Below the pieces are notes generated by a model. That model was not told where the DNA came from. It worked only from the letters and a program-made list of their open reading frames with translations, and ran no database searches. A stretch of 11,411 bases of DNA, taken from NCBI GenBank assembly GCA_002702965.1, contig PADE01000259.1:1-11411 (forward strand). Direction: 5' to 3'. Shown here piece after piece: positions 1-6,332 of the stretch (position 1 is the stretch's first letter; each line of letters opens with the position of its first letter). The DNA comes from Planctomycetaceae bacterium (GTDB lineage Bacteria > Planctomycetota > Planctomycetia > Pirellulales > Pirellulaceae). The position numbers were made by a program, and so were the translations under genes.

Positions 1-2
1 TC

Positions 3-219
3 ACCAACGAGGGCTTTGCGCGGGCATGCGTAAAGAGTCCCTCAACGGATGCTGCAAAACCTTAGGCTAAGCTTTTGCAAACAGGCTACCGATCCAGGGA
101 TCGTACCCCTTGTTGGGCTGACGAAGCTTCGATCTCTCGCCCTCGGGATCACCCAAGTCACCGCCGCGGACGTCGCCGAACTGCAGCAGCCGTTGCCGAG
201 GTACGAGGTCGAGAAGTAG
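3..219 (+). pseudogene. 3' fragment of an LRR protein gene, frameshifted
   Basis: The frame from 34 to the TAG at 217-219 encodes the end of a leucine-rich-repeat protein: LQNLRLSFC, then TDPGIVPLVGLTKLRSL, then ITQVTAADVAELQQPLP. This matches the layout of the intact LRR gene just downstream, which ends ITDSGLSELKEALP. The same frame is closed by a TAA at 31-33. The preceding repeat start, TNEGFARA, is found in another frame beginning at position 3, so at least one frameshift lies between roughly 20 and 50. The upstream part is outside the window. Either the gene is decayed, or there is a sequencing error in an otherwise intact gene. LRR identity is well supported; pseudogene status is inferred. 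Confidence 0.6.
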
Positions 220-293
220 CCCCGTCGGCCCGTGACTAGGTGCCGATCCGGCGGACGCATCTCCTGCCGCTGGTGTTGTTCCTGCTTCTGGCA

Positions 294-363
294 CGCGGCC
301 ACACTCTGCCCCGCCAGGCTCTATATTGGTGTCGTCTGGGACCGCATCCCGAAGGGGCCACAC
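294..363 (+). promoter_or_regulatory. Duplicated promoter/leader cassette, copy 1
   Basis: This 70-bp stretch ends at the ATG of the LRR gene and aligns without gaps to 10682-10751, which ends at the ATG of the PQQ-propeller gene. Positions 316-339 are identical in both copies and include TATATT at 322-327, a possible -10 element. A second identical block (CGCATCCCGAAGGGG) carries the ribosome binding site AAGGGG at 352-357, six bases before the ATG. No good -35 box is visible. Identity continues through the first five codons (MKRLL). Promoter function is inferred from position and conservation. Confidence 0.6.
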
Positions 364-1350
364 ATGAAACGTCTGCTGCTGATGGCGATGGTCGGGTTGT
401 GGGGTTGTGGGGGTGAGTCGCCGCCATCCGGTGGTGTTGCATCACCGTCGGCGGTACAAGGCCCTCAGGTGAAGTTAGAAAACGGTTTGCCAAGAAGTCC
501 ATTGGACACCGGCACCGCGCCGAAGCCTCCAGCTGGTGACGCCGACTCCGCCATTACTGCACTGGAGAAGCTGGCGGCGAAAATCGAGAAAGATGACAAC
601 GGCGAGGCCGTGGTGGTCAACCTCACCAACACCCAGGTCAGCGACGCGGGACTAGTGCACCTTAAGGGGTTGACCAGCTTGCGGCAGCTCAACCTCCGAA
701 ACACCCGGATCAGCGACGCGGGACTGGTGCGCCTTAAGCGGTTGACCAACTTGCGGCAGCTCAACCTCCGGAACACCCGGATCAGCGACGCGGGACTGGT
801 GCACCTTAAGGGGTTGACCAACTTGCGGCAGCTCAACCTCTGGAACACCCGGATCAGCGACGCGGGACTAGTGCATCTCAAAGGACTCACCAACCTAGAG
901 CAGCTCTACCTCACCAACACCCGGATCAGCGACGCCGGACTGGTGCATCTCAAAGGACTCACCAACCTAGAGCAGCTCTACCTCCAGTGTACCGAGATCA
1001 CCAACGCGGGACTGGTGCATCTCAAAGGACTCACCAACCTAGAGCAGCTCAACCTCTGGCACACCGGGATCAGCGACGCGGGGCTGGCGCATCTCAAGGG
1101 GCTGACCAAGATGAAGGTCCTCATCCTCACCGAGATCCCGATCACCGACGCGGGCCTAGCACATCTCGAGGGGCTGACCAAGCTAGAGAAGCTCATCCTC
1201 TACGACACCCAGATCACTGACGCGGGACTGGTGCATCTCAAGGGACTGACTGGACTAAAGTCTCTCAACCTCACCAACACGAAGATCACCGACTCGGGAC
1301 TCTCCGAACTGAAGGAGGCGTTGCCGAACTGCAAGATCACTGGGAACTAG
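364..1350 (+). CDS. Leucine-rich-repeat lipoprotein
   Basis: This encodes a 328-residue protein starting at ATG 364, chosen because AAGGGG lies six bases upstream and because it gives a proper export signal (MKRLLLMAMVGLWGC). Cys15 fits a lipoprotein cleavage site (L-W-G-C, with an unusual Trp at -2). A low-complexity Pro/Gly/Ser linker follows, then from residue 92 nine 24-residue leucine-rich repeats of the form ISDAGLVHLKGLTNLxxLxL, and a partial tenth ending LPNCKITGN. The repeats form a curved solenoid normally used for protein binding; the partner is unknown. The protein is probably anchored in a membrane facing the periplasm. The DNA repeats are nearly identical, indicating recent expansion. 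It is convergent with the ABC permease gene downstream. Family assignment is secure; the role is not known. Confidence 0.92.
   Translation: MKRLLLMAMVGLWGCGGESPPSGGVASPSAVQGPQVKLENGLPRSPLDTGTAPKPPAGDADSAITALEKLAAKIEKDDNGEAVVVNLTNTQVSDAGLVHLKGLTSLRQLNLRNTRISDAGLVRLKRLTNLRQLNLRNTRISDAGLVHLKGLTNLRQLNLWNTRISDAGLVHLKGLTNLEQLYLTNTRISDAGLVHLKGLTNLEQLYLQCTEITNAGLVHLKGLTNLEQLNLWHTGISDAGLAHLKGLTKMKVLILTEIPITDAGLAHLEGLTKLEKLILYDTQITDAGLVHLKGLTGLKSLNLTNTKITDSGLSELKEALPNCKITGN
637..1284 (+). repeat. 72-bp tandem repeat array (9 units) inside the LRR gene
   Basis: Nine consecutive 72-bp units encode the nine full 24-residue LRRs. Units 1-3 share one sub-type (LRQLNL, codons CTTAAG and TTGCGGCAG). Units 4-6 share another (CATCTCAAAGGACTCACC, CTAGAGCAG). 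Units 7-9 are more diverged. Synonymous positions are conserved within each block, so copying was recent and block-wise. Confidence 0.9.
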
Positions 1351-1435
1351 GTCCTTTTCCCCCCCTGGTCGGCGCCACGCCGGGTGCGGGTCTTCCCCGC
1401 GACGCAAAAATGGTGGGACGCACGGCGCGTAAGTT

Positions 1436-2236
1436 CTAGCCGATGCCCAGGTCACGGCGCTCGAAGGTGACCACAGCGACTGCGAGCAGTGCGGCGGTCA
1501 ATCCGGCCAAGACGAGCACGTGGAGCGGGTCCAGTCCGTTGACCAACGGCGAGCCGGAATTGTAATAGTAGAATGGCGACGCGAATCTTAACGGTTCCAG
1601 CCAATCGACGAACTGGGCGAGTGTATCCAACATCGAGGCGGCCACCGCGACCGCGGAGGTGATGCCCGCGGCCGCGCCGCGCTTGCCCCAGGCGCTCCCC
1701 AGCGCGAAGGCGAGTGCCCCGAACGTGCCGCCGAGCAGGGCGGAGCCAATGGTTGCCTCCGCAAGGCGAACGTAGCTGATATCCATTTTGACCATCAGCA
1801 CACCCACTACCAGTCCTACCCAAGTTCCGATTGCCAATAGCGCCATGGCCACGAGGTTCGCTCCGAACTTCTCGACGACGACGCGCCAGCGGTCGAGCGG
1901 GTTCGACAAGAGCAGGTCGAGCGTTCCTCGCTCCTCCTCGCCCGCGATCGCGCCGCTTCCCACGGTGATACCCAGTGCGATGAACAGGAGCGGGATCATG
2001 AACGAAAAGAGTTGGCTGTGAATGTACCCCTCCGGGGAGGTGATGTCCTCGATCCCCCCCATAAAGGGCTCCATGAGGGGACCAAATTCTTGCATAAGTT
2101 CGTTAATTCCCGTTGCATCCTTGATGACTGGATAGAAGAGCAACGTACCGACGTTGAGAGTACTCATCCCGACAACCCACCAGAACAAAGAACGGCGTTG
2201 CTCTTGGATCGCCTTCAGGAAGACGTTACGCAACAT
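1436..2236 (-). CDS. ABC-2 type transporter permease
   Basis: This encodes a 266-residue integral membrane protein that forms the channel half of an ABC exporter. The start at 2236 (MLRNVFLKAIQEQRRSLFWW) is chosen because it overlaps the end of the ATPase gene by 11 bp, as expected for translational coupling. About six hydrophobic segments are visible: near residues 17-37, 75-95, 125-150, 160-180, 185-205 and 240-260. The cytoplasmic loop after the second carries EEERGTLDLLLSNPLDRWRV, typical of ABC-2 permeases, where it contacts the ATPase. The cargo cannot be read from sequence; lipid, antibiotic and Na+ exporters all have this form. The stop is at 1436-1438, and the gene is convergent with the LRR gene 85 bp away. 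Confidence 0.9.
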   Translation of the reverse strand: MLRNVFLKAIQEQRRSLFWWVVGMSTLNVGTLLFYPVIKDATGINELMQEFGPLMEPFMGGIEDITSPEGYIHSQLFSFMIPLLFIALGITVGSGAIAGEEERGTLDLLLSNPLDRWRVVVEKFGANLVAMALLAIGTWVGLVVGVLMVKMDISYVRLAEATIGSALLGGTFGALAFALGSAWGKRGAAAGITSAVAVAASMLDTLAQFVDWLEPLRFASPFYYYNSGSPLVNGLDPLHVLVLAGLTAALLAVAVVTFERRDLGIG

Positions 2237-3128
2237 CGGTATCGCTCCTACGGTAAAAGGCGAGGAACACGTCCTCGAGACTGGCCTCATGGCTCTTCAG
2301 GCCAACGATCTCGTATGCCACCGCGGTCTTGACGATCGCATCGGGCGATCCGGCGAAGGTGCACTTCACCGAGGAATCTTCGATGAGCACCTCATGGACC
2401 CCCGGAAGTCCCAAGAACACATCCTGCGGAACCGGCTGTGCGAACCGGAACTCCAACTGGTGGAGCGCGCGGTCCTTGAGGACGCTGATATGCTCGACGG
2501 TGACGAGTTCGCCCTCCCTGAGAATGCCGACACGATCGCAGATCCGTTCGACTTCGGGAATGAAATGCGAGGAGATGAAGATCGTCCGACCCTCGGCCTT
2601 GACCTCGTCGATGAGCGCGTAGAACTCCTGTTGCATGAGCGTATCGAGACCGGCTGTAGGTTCGTCCATAATGATCAGTTCAGGACGATTCATGAATGCT
2701 TGGATGAGACCGACCTTCTGCCGATTTCCGCGGGAGAGGGTCCGGATGCGCGATTTGAGATCACATTGGAACCGCTCGGTGAGTTGCATGACGTAGTCCC
2801 AATCGACACCGCCGCGCAGGTTGGCCAGATAGCTGAGCAACTCGTGGCCCGTCATTCGCTCGTAGAGGGCGATGTCACCGGGAAGGTAATCGACACGCCG
2901 ACGTATCTCCCTGGCGTCGGTACGTGAGTCGAGGCCTAGGACAGTGACTCTCCCGCTCGTTGGCCGGATCAGATCGAAGAGCGTGCGGATCGTGGTTGTC
3001 TTCCCTGAACCGTTGGGCCCCAGGTAACCGAACACCTCGCCGGCCTGCACGGTCAGGTCCACGTTGTGGAGCGCCCGTGTCTCTCCGTAGAACTTGGTCA
3101 ATGCCTCAAGGCAGATGACTTTATCCAT
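2226..3128 (-). CDS. ABC transporter ATP-binding protein
   Basis: This encodes a 300-residue ATPase that powers the exporter with the overlapping permease. Motifs are in order: Walker A GPNGSGKTT (residues 37-45), signature LSRGN (131-135), a variant of LSGGQ common in ABC-2 exporters, Walker B LIIMDEP (151-157), D-loop AGLD (159-162) and switch His188 in FISSHF. All catalytic residues are present. The C-terminal third (about 210-300) is the usual extension of the drug/Na+ exporter class. The start MDKVICLEALTKFYG at 3128 begins exactly where the ABC fold begins, though no strong ribosome binding site is seen; an alternative TTG at 3173 would add 15 residues without homology. The gene is divergent from the candidate selenoprotein gene. 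Confidence 0.93.
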   Translation of the reverse strand: MDKVICLEALTKFYGETRALHNVDLTVQAGEVFGYLGPNGSGKTTTIRTLFDLIRPTSGRVTVLGLDSRTDAREIRRRVDYLPGDIALYERMTGHELLSYLANLRGGVDWDYVMQLTERFQCDLKSRIRTLSRGNRQKVGLIQAFMNRPELIIMDEPTAGLDTLMQQEFYALIDEVKAEGRTIFISSHFIPEVERICDRVGILREGELVTVEHISVLKDRALHQLEFRFAQPVPQDVFLGLPGVHEVLIEDSSVKCTFAGSPDAIVKTAVAYEIVGLKSHEASLEDVFLAFYRRSDTDVA

Positions 3129-3640
3129 GGTGTTCGATGCGCCAACTCGGGGTGGACTCTTTACACTTGACAATACTGGCGGCGAACTCGGGGAAACTTG
3201 TCGGGGTTATCGTAGAGAAAGGGGATGCGGTGTCTCCTGATTTCGATCCACCTAGTATTGCAGATCGGGCGCCGGCGCTCCTTGAGCCGCGTTGATTTTC
3301 TCGTCCGATGAAGTGAGGGCGGCGTTTGCGACTTAAGGCAGGCAGTGCGGGTAAGGAGCGGAGGGGCGCCGAATCTTTTCTGGTTACGGTGAAAATTTCG
3401 CCCGATCTTACACACTCCAATCGCTCACGGCACGGATTACATTTGATTTGGCGTCGGCCGCACCGTAGAACCGAACCCGGGTTTTCACACCGGCGCGGTC
3501 GGTGGGCTGCCGCCCCGTGTCGTTCGTACCAAACGGCCGAGTCCTAACGGGAATCCTGGGATAGGCTTCGCCGTGCTTTCCTTCAGCGGGAACCTCGTTG
3601 GGAGCGTCTTCATGAAATCACATGCAGGTTGAGCAAATCA
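3129..3640. other. Divergent intergenic region, no convincing gene
   Basis: This spacer of about 510 bp separates two divergent genes and must hold both promoters. Short open frames occur on both strands, but none has a start with a ribosome binding site or a recognisable domain. A minus-strand frame ending at 3161 reads RRHRIPFLYDNPDKFPRV near its end and might be a gene remnant, but I cannot assign it. I find no clear paired -35/-10 boxes. Confidence 0.5.
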
Positions 3641-3645
3641 AGGAG
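3641..3645 (+). promoter_or_regulatory. Ribosome binding site of the candidate selenoprotein
   Basis: AGGAG lies six bases before ATG 3652. It fixes translation initiation at 3652, upstream of the in-frame TGA. By contrast, the first possible start after the TGA (TTG 3979) has only a weak AGGA directly before it. Confidence 0.75.
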
Positions 3646-3651
3646 TAACTC

Positions 3652-4974
3652 ATGAGTCATTTCGTTACCGGCACGATCGCCACCTTGCTGTTACTGGTGC
3701 CAGGCATCGGTCTGTATGCATTCCAGGGGCAATCCTTGACAACGCCGAAGTTGTCGGCCGAGAACGCGAAGTTACGCGACCTTGTCCTGCCGAATCCGAG
3801 CGAAGCGTCGTATCGGACGATTCCATGGCGCACCTCCGTCCTGCAAGGCATCGTCGATGCGCAGAAAAATGACAAGCCGATCATGATCTACTTGATGAAT
3901 GGACATCCGCTTGGCTGCACGTGAGGCAACGGTGTCACTCTCAGACAGTCTGTCTGGACCGACCCCAAAGTACAGGAATTGTCCCGGATGCTTGTACCCG
4001 CTGCCGACGCGATCGAGCGACCTGGAAAGTCGCTGGACGATAAAACCAATACTAGTTTTGAAGGTCGCCTCGTGCGAAAGATCAAAACCCAATGCAACGA
4101 TCTGGGTTCGTATCAAGGTATCTTTGTGGCAACACCCAGCGGTCAGCTGTTGGCCGGAACCCATCACGATGCTCGCGATACGCGGAAAGTCGAAAAGCTC
4201 CTGCGAGCGGGACTGGAAAAGTGGAAGACCCTTTCGCCGAGCGATCGCCTCATGACGAAGGACGTGTTTTCCAAGGCGGTGGCGGAGCTTGCCAAAGAAG
4301 AGGGAAGAAAACGGTATCCCGATGATGGCCTCGTGCTCAGCGTGATCTGCCGGGACCTTCCCCTGCCCAATCCAAAAGACTTCAAAGGTGGAAACGTGCA
4401 TCGTAAGATGTACAACCAAGATTACGCCTGGTTCCGCAAATCCGAGGCGCGGGCCTTCCTGCCAGAACCGCTGATCAAGGGCGCCAAGCAGAGAGTGCAA
4501 CGCGACGTCGTGGAGAGGTTGGCTCGCTTTCACTTCGTCGATCTCGTGCGCGGCCACACGTCGTCCTACCCGCAGAAGGCGGTTGAGCACGCGGATTTAA
4601 CGGCTGAGGTGATCGATGTTAAGGATCATCTCGTGTCGCTGCGCTACCGGGGTCGGACCCGTACGTCGGAAGTCCACGACGGCGTGCACATCGAAGGAAA
4701 ATGGAACCGCCCTGGACCCGGCATTCCGAAACTCCAGACACGCGGAGTGGATGCCAAACTCGAGGGACATGCAGTTTACGATCAAAAGGCTGAGAAGTTT
4801 GTCTCTTTCAACGTGGTAGTCGTGACGAAGCGCTGGGGCGGCAACGTCTACAACGCACGTGCCCAATTCCTTGATTTCGGCCCCACTCCGATGGGAATTG
4901 TTCTCAACCTGGCCGGTGACAATGTGGCCGAACAAGTACCCCCTTTGTTTTTCCGGTCCTACGGGTGGAATTGA
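3652..4974 (+). CDS. Candidate selenoprotein, exported thioredoxin-like (Sec at codon 91, TGA 3922-3924)
   Basis: The frame from ATG 3652 to the TGA at 4972-4974 gives 440 residues if the single in-frame TGA at 3922-3924 is read as selenocysteine. Residues 5-25 are a hydrophobic export signal. Residues 66-91 (GIVDAQKNDKPIMIYLMNGH, then PLGCT, then U91) resemble a thioredoxin beta-strand leading into a redox site. Cys89-Thr90-Sec91 would be the active pair. The frame then runs 349 codons without another stop, as GNGVTLRQSVWTDPKVQELSR and onward. Its later part (DYAWFRKSEAR, RLARFHFVDLVRG) reads like a conserved planctomycete domain I recall only generally. A hairpin fitting the bacterial SECIS rules follows the TGA. 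Alternatives are a recent Cys-to-stop nonsense mutation or a restart at TTG 3979, which lacks the signal peptide and redox site. No selenocysteine machinery genes are in the window. Confidence 0.72.
3925..3962 (+). promoter_or_regulatory. bSECIS-like hairpin downstream of the in-frame TGA
   Basis: A perfect 5-bp stem CAGAC (3942-3946) with GTCTG (3952-3956) closes a five-base loop AGTCT (3947-3951). Below it, CGGT (3930-3933) can pair with ACCG (3958-3961) across an asymmetric bulge. The loop G is 24 nucleotides after the TGA. Published bacterial SECIS models expect a small apical loop with G in its first two positions, about 16-37 nucleotides after UGA. The E. coli fdhF loop AGGUCU is similar. 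The folding was done by hand. Confidence 0.55.
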
Positions 4975-5027
4975 AAAGGCTGTTCGCGGGGCGGCGCGCC
5001 CGATCGCATACCGTCACAAGAAACGAC

Positions 5028-5050
5028 AAAAGCCCCTGGCGGGCCGGGGC
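5028..5050 (-). terminator. Possible rho-independent terminator for the WD40 transcript
   Basis: Read on the minus strand, a GC-rich stem (GCCCCGG pairing with CC-A-GGGGC, loop CCCG) is followed by TTTTGTCGTTTC. It lies about 275 bases beyond the WD40 stop codon. The stem has one bulged base and the T-run is short, so strength is uncertain. Confidence 0.4.
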
Positions 5051-5088
5051 AGATGCGACGACTGGGAATGGGGTGCCAGTGGCCCGTG

Positions 5089-5109
5089 TGGCGGAGACAG
5101 GATGCGAAC
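5089..5109 (-). other. tRNA 3'-end-like sequence, possible attachment-site remnant
   Basis: The minus strand reads GTTCGCATCCTGTCTCCGCCA, resembling the T-arm and acceptor end of a tRNA (GTTCAAATCC..., ending CCA). The matching 5' half of a tRNA is not found upstream, so this is not a functional tRNA gene. Integrases often target tRNA 3' ends, and the neighbouring debris repeat makes an att remnant plausible. Confidence 0.3.
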
Positions 5110-5151
5110 AAAGGGCATTGTCCCCGGCAAACAGCCACCTTGCCCCCACAG

Positions 5152-5230
5152 GCGGCGCAAGATCCGGCGCGCTTTCACTGCATTCGGCAACGACGAAGGT
5201 TTGGCCGAGGTGATTGACGCCTGGCCCGAA
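5152..5230 (+). repeat. Dispersed repeat, copy A
   Basis: It aligns with 7835-7920 with about ten mismatches and one 7-base gap (hand alignment). It encodes FTAFGNDEGLAEVIDAWPELP in the frame that continues to 5284. Confidence 0.75.
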
Positions 5231-5284
5231 CTACCACCTGCGCTCAAGGACGGCATCCCGGCGATGGTGCGGGCGGCGCGGTGA
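5152..5284 (+). pseudogene. Remnant coding tail (EVIDAWPELPPALKDGIPAMVRAA)
   Basis: The frame ending at TGA 5282-5284 encodes about 43 residues with the tail DEGLAEVIDAWPELPP followed by ALKDGIPAMVRAAR. From memory, this type of acidic/Trp-Pro tail ends short proteins found beside tyrosine-recombinase genes in planctomycetes; I cannot confirm this here. No start codon with a ribosome binding site and no intact upstream domain are visible. The second copy at 7835-7920 carries the same tail but in a shifted frame relative to its upstream part. I read it as a gene remnant. Confidence 0.4.
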
Positions 5285-5324
5285 CGGCAGGGGGCGGGCG
5301 AACATCGGGTGGAAGCGTGACGGA

Positions 5325-6332
5325 CTATGAGGATTGCAGTTGGTAGAGGCGCAAATGTGCGTCGGCGTGCGCTACGGCGATGCGTTGGTGATCTGGCGAG
5401 ACGCTCATGCCGCGGCCATCGTGTTTCAGCTTCAGCTTGAATTGTTCGTGGTTCGTGTCGCCTTGCCAGAAGCTCAATGAACCGCCGCCACTGCCACCTG
5501 ACAAGCCAATCCAGAATCCGGCTGGGTGATGCGCCACACCCCACATGGTGCCCTTGAGCTTGTCCTTGGGTTGAAGTACGCGATCGAGGGTACCCTTGGT
5601 CAAGTCAACCAAGGCGACGACGGCTTCACCGACCCCTGCGAAGGCATTGGTGACTTTCGAGATGCCACTCAGCGCCAGTTGGGTACCATCGCTGCGAATG
5701 GCGATACCGCGAGCGCCGCCGATGTCTGCACGGAAGGTTGTGTCGTACCCATGAATTGCTTTTACCGTGAGGAGTTCTCGCGCGGGGGTTCCGCTTAACG
5801 ACCAATTCTTGACCACGCCTTTGTGATCGCAGGAAACGAGTGTCTTGGAGTCGTGCTGGAAGACGACGTTGTAGACGTGCGTTTTGTGTCCCGTAAACTC
5901 CTTTACCAACTGGCCGTCGCTGGCCCGCCAAACCTTGACCATGCGGTCATTCCCGCAAGTGGCCAGATACTTGCCATCCCGGCTAAGGGTAACGGCACGC
6001 ACCCAACCCTGATGTGCCTCGATCGTGCGCTGAGGCTTCGGTTGGTTGGCGGCCGCTTCCCAAAAAATCAGACGGCCATCGTAGCCAGCACTATAGAGCG
6101 TCTTCCCATCCGCGGATGCGACCAGTGCGCGGACCCAACTGTCGTGTCCGGCGAATGCTGAGACTTTGCCGCTGGTGATGTCGAATCGGTGGATGAAGTG
6201 ATCTTCGGCACCGAAGAAGACGTATCGCGAAAGCGGGTCCCAAAAGCACGTCGTCAAAGGGCGATTGTGCTTGACTTCCTTGGTCAGTTTAGTTTGTTTG
6301 GGGTCCATTGTGGCTGTCGCGTTCGTAGTCAT
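5325..6332 (-). CDS. WD40 repeat protein
   Basis: This encodes a 335-residue beta-propeller protein. WD40 blades are clear in the first two thirds: GHDSWVRALVASADGKTLYS...GRLIFW, AHQGWVRAVTLSRDGKYLAT...MVKVW and GHKTHVYNVVFQHDSKTLVS...VVKNW. Weaker blades extend to the C terminus (GRGMSVSPDHQRIAVAHADA). Such propellers are scaffolds for protein contacts. No signal peptide is seen, so it is probably cytoplasmic. The start ATG 6332 overlaps the DUF1501 stop as ATGA, indicating translational coupling and a shared job. In planctomycetes WD40 and DUF1501 genes are often neighbours, commonly with DUF1549/DUF1553 genes, which are absent here. Exact function is unknown. Confidence 0.92.
   Translation of the reverse strand: MTTNATATMDPKQTKLTKEVKHNRPLTTCFWDPLSRYVFFGAEDHFIHRFDITSGKVSAFAGHDSWVRALVASADGKTLYSAGYDGRLIFWEAAANQPKPQRTIEAHQGWVRAVTLSRDGKYLATCGNDRMVKVWRASDGQLVKEFTGHKTHVYNVVFQHDSKTLVSCDHKGVVKNWSLSGTPARELLTVKAIHGYDTTFRADIGGARGIAIRSDGTQLALSGISKVTNAFAGVGEAVVALVDLTKGTLDRVLQPKDKLKGTMWGVAHHPAGFWIGLSGGSGGGSLSFWQGDTNHEQFKLKLKHDGRGMSVSPDHQRIAVAHADAHLRLYQLQSS

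Larger units (their letters stand above)
4975..5324. other. Convergent intergenic region with recombination debris
   Basis: This 350-bp spacer lies between the 3' ends of the candidate selenoprotein and WD40 genes. It contains a terminator-like hairpin (5028-5050), a tRNA-3'-end-like string (5089-5109) and repeat copy A with a short coding tail (5152-5284). I see no complete gene. Confidence 0.6.

Noticed and set aside
232..363. N-terminal extension of the LRR protein to GTG 232
   Set aside because: The extension has no homology, would hide the lipoprotein signal, and overlaps the conserved leader; ATG 364 has a proper ribosome binding site.
637..1284. Regular repeat array as a CRISPR
   Set aside because: Units are contiguous 72-bp coding repeats without spacers and translate to leucine-rich repeats.
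2154..2927. Plus-strand open frame of 257 codons
   Set aside because: It is antisense to the ABC ATPase, whose catalytic motifs are all intact on the minus strand.
3161..3253. Minus-strand frame ending RRHRIPFLYDNPDKFPRV
   Set aside because: It looks protein-like but has no recognisable domain and no supported start; not called as a gene.
3979..4974. Separate 331-residue gene starting at TTG 3979
   Set aside because: It is in frame with 3652 across the TGA, has only a weak AGGA too close to the TTG, and would begin inside a thioredoxin-like domain without a signal peptide.
5040..5200. Functional tRNA gene on the minus strand
   Set aside because: Only the 3' T-arm/acceptor-like part is present; no matching 5' acceptor strand, D-arm or anticodon arm can be formed.
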